From: Marchantia polymorpha subsp. ruderalis
Lineage: Eukaryota; Streptophyta; Marchantiopsida; Marchantiales; Marchantiaceae
Length of the DNA stretch: 64,000 nt
Reading direction: 5' to 3'
NCBI GenBank assembly: GCA_037833965.1
Contig: AP031353.1
Span: 15,378,501-15,442,500, forward strand
Both the position numbers and the translations under genes were made by a program. The notes beneath the pieces are model-generated. The model did no database searches. It saw only the letters and a list, made by a program, of their open reading frames with translations, and was not told where the DNA came from. Shown here piece by piece: positions 26,057 through 37,128 of this stretch. Positions within the stretch are counted from its first letter, which is position 1. Every line of letters begins with the position of its first letter.

Positions 26057-27136
26057 ATTGCCTCACTCACAAATTCCAGCCTCTGCCTTCACTGCGCAAC
26101 TTTGCAACCTCCGGAATTCTCACGGGGACATGTCCCTTCCGACGCCTATTTCTTGAAACTTTCTCGACCCACGGCGCCAACAATAATCCAAAACCCTTGC
26201 CCCTACCAAAACGTCGAGCAATTGCTCAATTTCCTCCTTTCCATCCACCTCTAGAAGCAAAACCCTGAAATTCGGATTTATCAAAATACGTGTCCTCGGT
26301 ACTTAGGGTATGGACCAGAGCGCAGCTACCACAGCTGCACAGAAGCCTCCTGCGGCAGAGACTCGAACGACGAAGTTTTGTCCCCAGCGTGGACTGGTGG
26401 TCTCCGGCCAGCCCCTCAACTTGTCAGTCCCAGCATGGGAAGCCATTATGGTGACCTCTCGGCGTTCGGAACAACTGTACCAGCAAGGTCATGGAGTGCC
26501 AAACTGGGGAGAGTACGGAGTAAAATTTGAAGGATTTGTTTTTTATTAGAAAATCATAATGTTTGAAAATATTTAAAATCGAAGGCATATTAAATCTACG
26601 AGCACGACCAGACCAAGCGATGTATAAATACAATTCCACAAGTGCTACAGTCTACTTGCCGTGCCACCTAGGACTCACAGGGTCTTGACACGTGTTGCAA
26701 GGACGAATGCGGGGAGTTGAAACAGGAGAATCTTTGGCATTCGAAGTGTCCTCGTTTCCTCTCATTCTCTCCTTCTTCTCACATTCCTCCGAGCGTTCTT
26801 CAATTGATGCACTGATTTGCTGAAACGCGGCGTGACAGGAGAGCTTCCACAACCTCGAGATTTTGACGAGGATCCTGTAGATTGTGGTGCCTTGTATTGC
26901 GGGCAAGGTCCGGTGGGGATGAGCGTGGATTTTGACACAAATTTGGATTGAGTTGAGCTTAACTCTCTCGCTTGCTGCGTGGTGCAAGGTTTATGAGTGG
27001 CAGTGGAAGCAGATTAGCGACGAGGAAGGGGTGAGTGTTGGGATAGGCGCTTGGTGAGAGAAAGGAAAAGGTTGTGTGGAGGATCTGATTGGCCTGGCTG
27101 AGTTCTTCGGGAAGAAGCAAGTGAATGTAGGCTTTT
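26057..27136. promoter_or_regulatory. Divergent PWP1/MED9 intergenic region
   Basis: This 1.08-kb region separates two head-to-head start codons and so must hold both promoters. The MED9-proximal part (about 26990-27136) is purine-rich and looks like a 5' leader. It contains GGGGTGAGTG at about 27027 and AATGTAG just before 27131, a plausible leader intron. A small ORF occupies 26310-26549. No TATA box can be assigned with confidence. Confidence 0.5.
26310..26549 (+). CDS. Small ORF upstream of MED9, possible leader exon
   Basis: This is a 79-codon frame beginning ATG GAC CAG (MDQSAATTAAQ), 254 bp from the divergent PWP1 start. Composition is protein-like (Ala/Pro/Thr-rich, then SVPAWEAIMV and NWGEYG) and no homologue is recalled. 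A donor-like GGA/GTAAAA at 26519/26520 is in phase 0, and an acceptor AATGTAG at 27130 is in phase with the MED9 frame. It could therefore be an alternative first exon giving MED9 an MDQ start. It could equally be a chance ORF in a bidirectional promoter. Confidence 0.25.
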   Translation: MDQSAATTAAQKPPAAETRTTKFCPQRGLVVSGQPLNLSVPAWEAIMVTSRRSEQLYQQGHGVPNWGEYGVKFEGFVFY

Positions 27137-28678
27137 ATGATGGCGTGGCAAGCACCGCAACAGCACAGCCAGCCTCAGCATCAGCAACAGCAGCAACCGC
27201 AGCAGGACCTGGCCTCTCACTTTCATTTGCTTCCAGTATCCATTCTTATCAGTTTCTACTCCATTGCGGCGTTTGACTTAGGTGCACACTACGTTGTTTC
27301 TCTGATTCTTTGGCACGATGTTACAATTTCGCTATCGTGGAGTGGAAAGCTGTTGTATTTAGTGCCCTGTTTCCCATCATACCTGAGTTTTACTTCTCAA
27401 CAGCACAGAAATGACAAGCAAGTTTGGGATTCTTTAAAATCATATTTTTGAATAAATTTCTGGGAATTGCTCATCGAAGAGATCAAACGCTGTGGACTGG
27501 TTCCAGCCATGTGAAACGTGACAAAGGTGGTTTAGGGTTTTGGATTTTAGCAGCTTAGAGTCATACGGATTTATGTTTCCCCCTGTTCCAATGGAGAAAG
27601 GGTTTAAGTGATTGTTTTGAAATGAAATGTGGTTTCTCTCCAATCGCTCTATGACAGCCTCGAAATCCCTTTCTGACAGACGGTCATCCTTGTAATTTTT
27701 GCTCCCTTCGTGTCAGTTTCGAATAAGTCAAAACCTTCTTACTCAGGAAGACGTCGATTGTACTCAAACTAGAAATCTTTTTCACAATGACTTAGAAAGC
27801 TTTTGTCTCTAAGCACCACTTTCACAAAAGGAATATATCTTGTTGTTGATCAACAAACAAAGTTCGAAATTTGTCAGTGGTCCTTAATGGCACAAGCTTA
27901 TCGAGTCTCTAGCGGATGCTATGGAGAGAGGAGCTGTGGACCAACACGTGAATGAGCTGGTATGTGAACAAGAGAATAGAAGTTACTGCTTTGGATGTTG
28001 ACATGAAGAATCTCTGTCCTGAAAACATTGCGTTCAGAGAACCAATTGTTTCGGTACTTGACTTTTCTTACCTTACAGGTGAACGATCTTGCTTCCCGTT
28101 TCGAAAGATGTCAGCAGTTGCTGAACAACATTACTGTTACAGCTAACTCAAAACCTATGGTACGTAAGCTAAACCTCTATTTTGATCACATTGTTGAAGA
28201 ACGGTTGGTACTTTAGACAAGACTCTTGATATAGCTACTCACCTTTCATTTAAATCCTATGAGCAGAAAATAGTACACCAATCTATCAGTAGTTCAGGAA
28301 TTCAATTCTTGGTTTATTATACTACAACCCTAATGCTTTTATATACGCGGGAGCGCAGACAGTTCGTTGGCAGAAGCAGAAACTGGAAGAATACGAGAGT
28401 CAGTTAAATATAAGGAGGTAAAATCTGTTTCTCAACAATATGTTCCTTTGGTCTTTTAGACTTCCTCTGTCCAAATTGATAACAAATTGGACAAGATTGT
28501 CTTTCGTTATGGTTGCAACTTTTAATTGACTTCCAGTGCAAGTGCAAGTTGCTGTGGTTTGCATGACGGCGGGGGCTACGAACTCTCTTCCCAACTCTGA
28601 CAGCTTCTTGTCTTTAACAGCGATTTGCTCCTGAAATACAAGACCATGGTGGAGCAAGCTGTGAATCCAGATCAATAG
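27137..28678 (+). CDS. MED9: Mediator of RNA polymerase II transcription subunit 9, 5 exons
   Basis: MED9 is a small subunit of the Mediator middle module, acting in the nucleus between activators and RNA polymerase II. Exons: 27137-27235, 27897-27959, 28079-28159, 28359-28417, 28621-28678. All have GT-AG borders and they join in frame to 119 residues. The N-terminus is Gln/Pro/His-rich (QQQQQPQQ). It is followed by the conserved plant signature ASHFHLLP at the end of exon 1, LIESLADAMERG in exon 2, VNDLASRFERCQQLLNNI in exon 3, and a C-terminal helix WQKQKLEEYESQLN. These align residue for residue with the Arabidopsis MED9 core as I remember it. Two ATGs are adjacent (27137 and 27140); the first is used here. 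A longer N-terminus through an upstream exon at 26310-26519 is possible. The gene appears intact. Confidence 0.93.
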
Positions 28679-29283
28679 TATCTGCCGAAATATGAGTCAC
28701 TTTCGAAGGCAGTACTCGATGTACTTTCAAAACAGTAGATATCACTAGAGGATTTCTTGTGTAGTTGACATGACAGTTGAGCTGTTTGCGTATTCGTCGA
28801 AATCTGAAGTTTCCGGGTCACCTTGGGCCTGGTTTGGCGTATTTTGTGCTTTATCACTGCTTACGTGTCGCTCTCCAAGTTATTTTTCAAATAAAGCAGT
28901 GACTTGTCCAGATTATAGTGAAGAAGAGACTCAGATCTACAGCACTCTCTCTCCAAATGCTTTCACAGATTTCGTGATTTGAGGAAATAAGGGTAAACAA
29001 AGACCCCTCAATTTTACAGTACAGACTGGATCCATTGCAAAGCGGAATTTCTACCTGTCAAAAGTTGTTCCTCAAGGCGAAATTATGAAATCACGAAATC
29101 CGCATGGTTCAGAAGTGGATGAGATGAACTGCAAACATCCAACTGCTGCTCTATCAACAGATGGTAAGTCTGTCTCCTTCAAACTTGCTTTCATATTTAT
29201 AAGAATACACTTTATCACGTTGTACTAGTCAGTTTCATCTGAAATATTGTTTTCTTAGGCTATGATGAAAATACGATAAACGG
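28679..29283. other. MED9 3' flank
   Basis: Sequence between the MED9 stop and the Dabb stop, two genes that point toward each other. It should hold both 3' UTRs. A plus-strand 70-codon frame (28770-28982) contains a short hydrophobic run (WAWFGVFCALSLLTC). The candidate exon at 29025-29163 also lies here and is listed separately. Confidence 0.4.
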
Positions 29284-29392
29284 TTACAACTTTGGTGCGA
29301 GTGAGAATTGTATCGCAGCGCGTGAAACTACCATGGATGAATTCGATTGGACAGCGGCAACATGCTCCGGATGCTTCGCATACGCAAGATAA
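29025..29392 (+). CDS. Candidate spliced plus-strand ORF of unknown function, antisense to the Dabb gene
   Basis: A plus-strand frame is open from about 28985 to 29163, with an acceptor-like ACAG before 29025. It ends at a consensus donor (ATG/GTAAGT at 29163/29164). A 95-bp AT-rich gap ends TTTCTTAG at 29258, and the phase-matched continuation runs from 29259 to a TAA at 29392. The joined frame has ordinary protein composition: SIAKRNFYLSKVVPQGE, then HPTAALSTDG joined to YDENTINGYNFGASEN. The second exon overlaps the Dabb 3' exon on the other strand from 29284. I do not recognise the product and no start exon is fixed. It may be an alternative 3' part of the MED9 transcript, a small gene, or a coincidence. 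Confidence 0.3.
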
Positions 29393-29944
29393 TTTTCCTT
29401 GTCAGGAAATTCAATTGTGAGCGCCACATCATAGTTTCCTTCAGCAAGACCTGCGAGGAACACAGAGGTCGAATCAATAATAAAATGTGAGAGTCTAGGC
29501 TCGATAATGATGCAGCCATTTCGCAAGATCAATTCGAAAGGAAGATGGCAAAATGAGATCATAACGTGCAGATTCTCTGCCGATATGCCTGTGTTGTTCT
29601 CAGTGGACAGCGGCATGTGTGCGAACGCGAGACAAGATCTGAGAATTTCATATGTGAGCAGAGTCTTCATTTGGAAGTTGGAGGAATTTATATAGTGAGA
29701 TGTTTGTATCATAGTGATATTCATTCTAGCTAGGTCTGTTGCTTCAAATTGAACTTCAAATTGCTCTGTTGAAAAGCATGCTACCAAGATCAGTGTTCAG
29801 GCTGAAGCTGTTCCACTTGACGCCTGGAATTCCATCCCCGAGCTTTCCTAAAGACGCTGCGACTTTTCCAACATTGGCCTTATCCCCGAGTTTCAACATT
29901 ACAATGTGTCGAACAGCTCCAGCTCCCATAGATCCCGATGCCAT
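29284..29944 (-). CDS. Stress-responsive alpha/beta-barrel (Dabb) domain protein, 2 exons
   Basis: Small dimeric alpha/beta-barrel protein of the plant HS1/Pop3-like family. Members are homodimers that bind small hydrophobic molecules, have stress or defence roles, or act as polyketide cyclases; the substrate here cannot be told. Exons (minus): 29944-29785 and 29450-29284, joined in frame to 108 residues, the usual single-domain size. Visible features are the first strand VRHIVMLKLG (residues 11-20), the helix-loop SLGKLGDGIPGVKW with the family's aspartate/glycine pattern, and in exon 2 the strand YDVALTIEFPDKENYLAYAKHPEH, whose hydrophobic-aromatic spacing and HP-H motif are Dabb signatures. 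A serine/glycine-rich N-terminal tail precedes the first strand. Its 3' exon is overlapped by an open plus-strand frame. Family assignment is strong; biological role is unassigned. Confidence 0.88.
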
Positions 29945-31090
29945 CTCTGCGTTTTAGATTGTTCTGCTGTTTGTGCTGAATGCGCGAAGATAGGTATTTG
30001 GGTGGCAGGAAAGAGAACACATTCACGCATTTGTAGTCTAGTCTAGACCTCGGACGACTTGACAGTGTTGACCTTCTGACCGTGAGATGCTTCGTTCATC
30101 CACATTCCCAGATCCGCCGTCCAACCCCTCTAGTACTTGTCGTTTTGGGCCGGGTGGGTTGCATACACAATCCAGGAACTGCTGATCACTGACATTGATC
30201 GAGATCCGGGCCAAGCCCAACCAGCAAATAAACAATATTGTAAGAATAAAAGTGACTTCATGCCTTATAAAAGCCTTATGCTTCATTACAGCTGCTTAGA
30301 GTAGTGTTTTGAAGAAATACCATCTTTCTGCAATCTTTCTTTAATGCATTCCTAGAATCTTAGATATAGCTTTTGCGAAAGGGACCATCTCGGATCAGAA
30401 AGCATTTCCTTGTACTAGAAAGGCCAGCCTTATAAACCAGCATGTATGGCACAAGTAATAACGAGGTATGATATGGGGGGTCTGTATTCCAAACTGGTAG
30501 AATAAGTCGGATTGAGTCATGTAGTTTGCAATAACAGTTCTCGTCAAGAGTAGCCATTCTTCAATCTTGGGTTTAAAACGTTGGGAATAACATACTCTGA
30601 GTCCACCTTGCGGAGCAAACTTTAGGATGTAACTCCAGATGGCTTGATATTATTTAGAACTGCAGTGTTAAGTATTTTATTACTCATGTTTATAGCCCCA
30701 CTGTTTGGGTTCAACTTGACATCACAGTGATAGGCAATACCACTTGCTTTTGTGAATCACAGTCTTGCCACTAATGTGTAGACACAGAAAAGCTGCAATA
30801 ACTGACAATTTCCAATTCAGCCGAATGAGCTCGGAGTGCACAAATTGATACTATTCATGCATTGACTTTCCATCAGCAAAAAGAAGGGTTTATGTGGCAT
30901 ATTTTACTGCACGTGACATTGACAGTGGTTCACATATAAGTGGGAAAATTTCCTTCAGCTCCGAACTTATTGGCATGTACCTGCATTTGTAGATGCTTCA
31001 CTGTAAGATAACCGTATCACAATGTCTTCACAGTGGGAGGGCTTAGTTAGGGATAATAACTGTAACCTCATCTCATATTGGTCAAACACC

Positions 31091-31455
31091 CTATTTTGAA
31101 AGTAGTTGCTAATCATCCACAAACCCTATAACCCTGCATGGACCAATTACATAATTGCATGTTGCAGAGTGAGGGCTAATTAGCTCCTATTTTGAAAGTA
31201 GTTGCTAATCATCCACAAACCCTATAACCCTGCATGGACCAATTACATAATTGCATGTTGCAGAGTGAGGGCTAATTAGCTTCAAGTGTGGTATAACTAG
31301 CCGCTCCATGGACCAATCAGATAATTGCATATGGTAGAGTGAGTGCTAATTAGCTCCAAGTGTGGTATAACTAGCCGCTCCATGGACCAATCAGATAATT
31401 GCATATAGTAGAGTGAGTACTAATTAGCCCTAAGTGAGGTATAAGTAGCCGCTCC
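31091..31455. repeat. Compound tandem repeat (2 x 96 bp then about 2.3 x 74 bp)
   Basis: Two copies of a 96-bp unit (31091-31186 and 31187-31282) match at all but about one base. They are followed by 74-bp units beginning at 31283 and 31357 and a partial third to about 31455. The two unit types share a core (CATGGACCAAT, then ATAATTGCAT, then GAGTGAG and CTAATTAGC), so the 74-bp unit appears to be a diverged relative of the 96-bp unit. Near-identity of the 96-bp copies implies a recent duplication. Confidence 0.9.
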
Positions 31456-31470
31456 CCTTCGCAGTTTACG

Positions 31471-31504
31471 GAAGGGCATCGCATCGCAGTTTGCGATGCC
31501 CTTC
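31471..31504. repeat. Perfect 13-bp hairpin, 8-nt loop
   Basis: GAAGGGCATCGCA (31471-31483) is separated by 8 bases from its exact reverse complement TGCGATGCCCTTC (31492-31504). It begins about 15 bp after the tandem repeat block. Part of the sequence (TCGCAGTTT) also echoes the TTCGCAGTTTAC just upstream at 31459, which suggests local copying. Confidence 0.88.
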
Positions 31505-32423
31505 TACTTCTTACACTTCCACCATAGATGTATTGCTTCTCAGTAATATTTGAAACGACTCTTACCGCTCTATTACAGTAGCAACGGTGAACGGGTGTTG
31601 GGGTCTTTGTGTAAAAAGTGCTACCTAAAGCATTTGTCCTAAATCCTCCCCGTAAGAGCAAAAATGTGTAGCATTCTCTCCATCTACTAACAGCAGGTTT
31701 AAAGATACTCAGCAACTGCTAACGATGTAAACATATGTACACTTGTGTAATTGACATCCTAGTGACAAATCGCAGGCTACTTTACTATTCTACCATACAA
31801 AACCGCGGGTCTTGTGGAATTTCTTAAACTTAATCATCATACCCTTCCGCCTCACAGTTCTTGCCAGAAATCCAGAAAACGATTTCAAATACCACAGAGT
31901 TCCAATGCCATACAACTTAGGACAAACATAACACTCTAGAACGCTTTTATTTCCGATGGCCTCTCCACTCGCGAGTAGAGTAGACTCTAACAACAGCTTG
32001 AAAGGTAGCCACATGTCCCTGAAATCAAAGTTACTCTCCAGGCACACAAACTGCAAAAAATTTTCCACCTCTTCTCCAGAAAATTGCTACCTCTTCTTCC
32101 CCAGAACCCCTCTTCTACAGATTTACATTTTACAGTGACTCTAAAGGGGTATAACCCAAAAGATTGAACATGCCTCCCTATACACTAACAGGAAAAAAGG
32201 ATTTGAGTTGATGATAGAAACACAGTATCTCTTACCTGGACTGACTTGGGTCTTTCACAGAGGAACAACCGTCTATTATACCTACTCTGAGTCGTCTATC
32301 CCACTCTCAGCAGATGGACAGTGCAGGCCAATTCTCATGATTTGCCTCCCATGCATCAACAACAGAATCATCGACAAGGTGGCCAACTTACGAAATGTAA
32401 CTTCCTCGTAAGAAACATCACGT

Positions 32424-33830
32424 CTACACTCGAGCCAGCGATGGCTCAAAAGCGTAGAGACCTTCAGGGTAGTATCTACCACATAGGTCTGGAAGCTGAG
32501 TCCAGGTATTGTCAGTAGGATTATGAGTTAGGACGCCAAATCCAAGGCTTCTGTCCACATAGATTGGTCGATAGCAGCTGGTTTCGATGGAATCCAGCCA
32601 ACTATTTTCGGGATATACACCTGCAATGTATACCCGATCGCCCTGGCCCACACACCAATCTCCAAGTACTAAATCTCTTTTGACAGCATCTGGAAAAAGT
32701 TCAACGGGCATTTTTGCCATTTTGTAGGGTCGCACTTCGCCATCTTCTTTGAGTTCAGAGGTGAACATCTGAGTCTGGTCGATAGGCCGTCTCTGTACTA
32801 CTAATATCCGCCCCTGGTGCTCAACTAGCTGATGGAGGATAGAATTCCTCCTGGGTATTTTCACCTCACTCCACTTCTCATGTTCCAAATCATATCTAAG
32901 CACACTCCACGGCCGCTCCTGGTCCATTCTCTCTCTCCAAACCTGCTCATTGTATGTAATGCAGTACAGGTATCCTTTGCTGGAGACTGGTTTCCCAGAT
33001 CTCCAAAACCGCACTCCTCTGGGAACTTCACCCCCTTTCTTCCAGGAGTTAGTGACTGAGTCATAGACCAGCGTTGTTCTCTCAGAAGAGTTGTCAGAAA
33101 GCGTCACTCCGGCAACAACCAGCTTGTAGCCACTTCCATAGCTGTTTCCATGCTCCACAACCATTCCCACGACGACTTCCTTGTCAAAAGAACCGGTAGA
33201 CAGATGATACACTTTTAGGTTCCGGGTGGAATGAGCACTTTCATAAATAACCACTTCACTCTCTCCGGCAATTTGAGTGATAGCGTCATGGCGAATTCTG
33301 CAGGGCACCTGTAGTCGTCGGGACTGCTTGGTGATCGGGTTGCAAACTATCAACTCGCCGGCTATGCCAGTCTTAAAGCAGAGCAATCCTCCAGCTGATA
33401 CAAGGAGGGACAAAAAGGTGCTGGGAGTTTCCAAGAAGGAGAAAGACAACTGCTGCCACGAGTTTCTCCTTCGATTGTAGACCGTGGAGGGCACCTCATC
33501 ATGGAAGTAAATGGGCACACACTTCCGAGCCAAATTCGGTGGAGGAATAAAATCGACCGATAGAATGGAAGCATTCCACTTCTTACAAACCATGCGAAAC
33601 TTTACAAGGCTTTCCAACGGCAGTTTTTGGAGCACCCATGCATGAAGATCATCAGGAAGGTTCTTCCACAGGTTTGGATCCAAATAGTTGTTGTCTTCAA
33701 CCTGCTCTTCCGACTCACACCCAGGGAGGACTCCAAATTCCTCCCCGAGGTCGGAATCTAACGAGCACAGACGCTTGACACTCTCCAGCATATCCCCAAG
33801 ACCTCGACTACTGCTCGCACCATATTCCAT
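32424..33830 (-). CDS. F-box protein with kelch-like C-terminal domain, intronless
   Basis: Predicted substrate adaptor of an SCF (SKP1-CUL1-F-box) ubiquitin ligase. It is a single exon of 468 residues from ATG at 33830 to TAG at 32424. The frame is open to a GTG at 33875, but the first ATG is used. Residues about 54-92 (LWKNLPDDLHAWVLQKLP, then LVKFRMVCKKWNAS) are a classic F-box. The rest has features of a plant kelch/FBA-type beta-propeller: GGLLCF near residue 143, IVCNPITKQSRRL, LVYDSVTNSWKKGGEVP, YDLEHEKWSEVKIP and THNPTDNTWTQLP. Each is a repeated hydrophobic-strand, D/N-P-x-T, W pattern. It resembles the Arabidopsis F-box/kelch proteins related to At5g15710. The target is unknown. No truncation or frameshift is seen. 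The adaptor role is inferred from domain order. Confidence 0.9.
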   Translation of the reverse strand: MEYGASSSRGLGDMLESVKRLCSLDSDLGEEFGVLPGCESEEQVEDNNYLDPNLWKNLPDDLHAWVLQKLPLESLVKFRMVCKKWNASILSVDFIPPPNLARKCVPIYFHDEVPSTVYNRRRNSWQQLSFSFLETPSTFLSLLVSAGGLLCFKTGIAGELIVCNPITKQSRRLQVPCRIRHDAITQIAGESEVVIYESAHSTRNLKVYHLSTGSFDKEVVVGMVVEHGNSYGSGYKLVVAGVTLSDNSSERTTLVYDSVTNSWKKGGEVPRGVRFWRSGKPVSSKGYLYCITYNEQVWRERMDQERPWSVLRYDLEHEKWSEVKIPRRNSILHQLVEHQGRILVVQRRPIDQTQMFTSELKEDGEVRPYKMAKMPVELFPDAVKRDLVLGDWCVGQGDRVYIAGVYPENSWLDSIETSCYRPIYVDRSLGFGVLTHNPTDNTWTQLPDLCGRYYPEGLYAFEPSLARV

Positions 33831-35640
33831 GGCCGTGCGCTTAGAGCATGAAACCCTTGGTATCCAACTCTTCACGATCAGAAAAGCAGCAAGTGTGGAT
33901 AGGCTTCACCTATATATCTACCACCGCAAGAGAGCCTTCCGATGACAAATGCGGCTGCCGATCTCGTCGGAGTTGAACACTTGCCTCGCCGCCTCTAAGA
34001 CACTCGTACAGAATTTCACATGCACAGGGCAGTATTCCCATTACTAGGTTGCCGCAGATCAGCTCTTCCCGCCTCTATAGTAATCTCTTTCACATGGTTA
34101 TGCAACTCGACGGCAGCTGCATTCCTTCAGGCATCGACCTCTATCGAGGTATCTGACAAAATCAAACAGGAAAGTCACCGTTGTCGATGAAAACCGAGGC
34201 AATACTCATGGAGGAGAAGCAAAGCTTCAAGCCAACCGACCTAACGGCCTCAGACAGTCCTCGGACAAGGCGGCATGAACCTTCCCCTTGCTCTCCTTGA
34301 TGCTGATTACAGGACACTGTAGCCCCAAAAACAAGTCCGCAGAAAACTCTTCGTCGGCAAAGCCTCTGCCTCTGACTTCGTCCCTCCTCTGTCTCTCCCT
34401 CACTAGTCAACCGCACCGCCAAAGAAAGACTCGACAGATGCTCGAGCGTCGGCCTTCGCACTACCCGATGGATAACGCAGAGTTGCTCAACCAGGAAGAA
34501 GACCCAGCCACCAACCAAGCTGACGACGACGACAACGACGGAATAAGCCAATACAGACAGACGAGATGGCTAGCGCTCAACTCCGCTCCGCATGCCTCCA
34601 CTCCCTCCCTCCCTCCTTCCTCTTCCTCTTCCTCCTCTTCCGCCCTCAATCCGTGCCTCCCCTAATTTGTTTCTTTGTTTCGATTCTCCGACCTTCAACG
34701 ATCAACCGGCAAAAGAAACATGGGCCGAATGATAGATCAGGGCGGGGCAGGCATGGATCGCACCCACGAGCAAGAATCACGGCACAGATCTGGAGACGGA
34801 GAAAAGAGAAAAATGTGAAAGTAGTAAAGGGAGAATGATACCGGCTTCACAAGAAAGAACTCTGGCACCAGTGAGTGAGTGAGTGGGAGTGGCAAAGGAC
34901 CGCATCGCCGCGCGCTCAAGGGCACACCCCAGGCCAAGGACTCGAGGGCTGGTCTAGTCTGGTCTGGTCGACCTCGGCGCTTTCTTCGATCGGGTTCCCC
35001 AGCCGCGAACGCAAGGTCTCTCGTGTGTGCAAGGGGGGCGATGCAACGCTCGCGACTCGGGCTCCACGTGCCCTCATCTCCTCGCTGCTCCCTCTTCCCT
35101 ACCAACCTCACATCGACGCAACAGCGACCCGCCCGGCGGGCCCCACCTCCCCCGTCCTTCCCTCCCTCCCCCCTACCCTCCCCTCCCTCTCCCCACCTTC
35201 ATTTAATTTTAACCTTCGGATATTTTTGCCTTGGGCTCCGGCCCTCGTCTCGTCTCTTCCCTTCCCTTTCTCTTCTCTTCCCTTCTGCGCCTGCTCACTC
35301 TTTCATCGTTGCCCGCTCCTTGCCCATGGCCAGATTTTCCGTGTTTGCTTCGCCATTCGCGAGCATGGCCGTCAGACGAAACTTTCTCCTATGTCAGGAT
35401 TAAAGCCAGCGGTGCCAGGAATTTGCCCCGCTCCATTTGCCCATCGCTCTTCAGTCCCGGTCGAGAATATGCAGCATTTCCCAGCGATGCGTAAAGCCAG
35501 CCAGAGGTAATTTTTGCATGTTGCAAAAGGTGGTGTCACTGCTATTCCCCGTCTGCTTTTTGTTTCTTTCGAACGAAAACGTGTTTGGGATTCCCTCGAT
35601 TATGCTCGCACAATATCACCTTTAAGGGACCACCTCTGAC
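33831..35640. promoter_or_regulatory. F-box upstream region with pyrimidine-rich plus-strand tracts
   Basis: This region lies upstream of the minus-strand F-box start codon. Plus-strand sequence is strongly CT-rich at about 34598-34650 (CTCCCTCCCTCC, then TTCCTCTTCC) and 35150-35290, so the sense strand of the F-box gene would be GA-rich there, as in a long leader or GA-type promoter. Many overlapping frames (up to 211 codons) arise because stops are rare in this composition. None has a domain I know. Confidence 0.45.
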
Positions 35641-37128
35641 CCACGTCAGTTCTCTTGCTCTTTCCTTTTGTAGCTAGCTATGACTTTTTCCCAAATAGTG
35701 GAAGACAAAATTTTGCATTTTCTCATTCAGATTAGCGGAAAGAAAGTTGTTAAATGTTTCCAAAAATGTTCACATTTTGTTGCGTGACTGAAGTTGTCAA
35801 ATCAACGTCACAAACTGTGATTAAAAAAGCTGAAAGAAGCGCAATCAAGTACAACACGTTTCTTCGAATAAAATCTTCTTCCTTTTCCACAATCCCTCAC
35901 TTACTTGGATTGTAGCAAAATTTCTCTTCAAATCATTATTTTTTTGAAAGACATTCTTTGAAAATGATATTGACTAACAGGTTAAATATATAGATTCCAA
36001 GATTTGTTACATTCTAATTTGTAAATTTAAAATGTATCACTTGGGTTATATATTTTATAAATCAACTAATCATTTGATTGGCTATTAACAATACTTTCTA
36101 TATACATTGAAGTGATGTATTCCAACGGTAAAAACCAAAATTCTGATCTTTTTTCAACAAATAATCTGGATTAATTTGAACAACTCAAAAATTAAAAAAA
36201 TAAAAACTCTTTCCGACGTCCACTTTACTGAGTTTCATATGACGGACAGGTGAGTAACATGTAACACTTATTCTTTCATCGTTTTCAATAAACTATTTTT
36301 TTTCAAATCTTTTAAACATTATTTTACACCACTGTAAACATACAAATTTTTTTACAAATTAAATTCATACTATTGTAATAAAATATCTAAAGAAACAGAA
36401 ACATATTTTTGAAATGTGAATCTATAGAAATAACTTGAAAAATTTTCATAAATATATTTAAAAACAATGACAACATAAGTAATAATTCCATGCATAATAT
36501 TTAAAATATATTTACATAAAATCTTAAATGTAATAATTGAATACCAATATAATGAAAACTACATCTTTTAACTCATGATAAAAATATGAATCTTTCAAAG
36601 TATGTTTTAAAAGAAGTTGTAATTATTTTTTTATTCACAAAAAAGTATATATCAATATAATTTATTTTATTTTATTTTCAATATTTTATGTATATGTTTA
36701 AGATGATTTAAAATTTCAATAACTTCAAATCAAAGTAATTAAATTCCATACTATCAAATATTATCATAAATTTTGAAAATTTTTTGTTAATATAAAATAT
36801 GTATGCTAGAATCAAATTGATAATTCATTAAAAAAACATTTAGAAAATATAAAATAAACATTTGATTTTCTACAACATAAAATAAAATTGTTTAGGTAAC
36901 AGCTAGTTATCGTTGTATTTATGATAATTATTCCTCATCCTATGATCGTGTGACGTTATTTAATGCGCGTTGTTGTTTGATCGTTTACCAACACTTGGTC
37001 AATCGACAAATTTAACATGCAGACTGACTTCCGAGTTTGAGCACGCTGAAGTTCAACAACGACGACAACGGTGATGTGTTCGCTGCGAGCAACTGGACAT
37101 AATGTTAGATCACGCACTTGCAAATTAT
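35641..37128. other. Very AT-rich intergenic block
   Basis: There are long A/T runs and no open frame of note. It borders the LTR array on the left. No gene, RNA or repeat unit was recognised. Confidence 0.6.

Larger units (their letters stand above)
29945..32423. other. Intergenic DNA with a tandem repeat block
   Basis: No supportable gene. It holds the Dabb promoter (left), a two-family tandem repeat block at 31091-31455 and a hairpin at 31471-31504, which are listed separately. The right end should be the F-box gene 3' UTR. Frames at 31371-31715 and 31790-32068 are unremarkable. Confidence 0.5.

Noticed and set aside
29284..29787. 167-codon minus-strand frame covering the Dabb gene
   Set aside because: It is exon 2 plus read-through of the intron. 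The two-exon model with GT-AG borders gives the expected domain, while the intron part has no homology.
34875..35510. 211- and 174-codon plus-strand frames
   Set aside because: They lie in CT-rich low-complexity DNA where stops are rare and are mutually overlapping in different frames. Their proline/serine/leucine composition follows the nucleotide bias.
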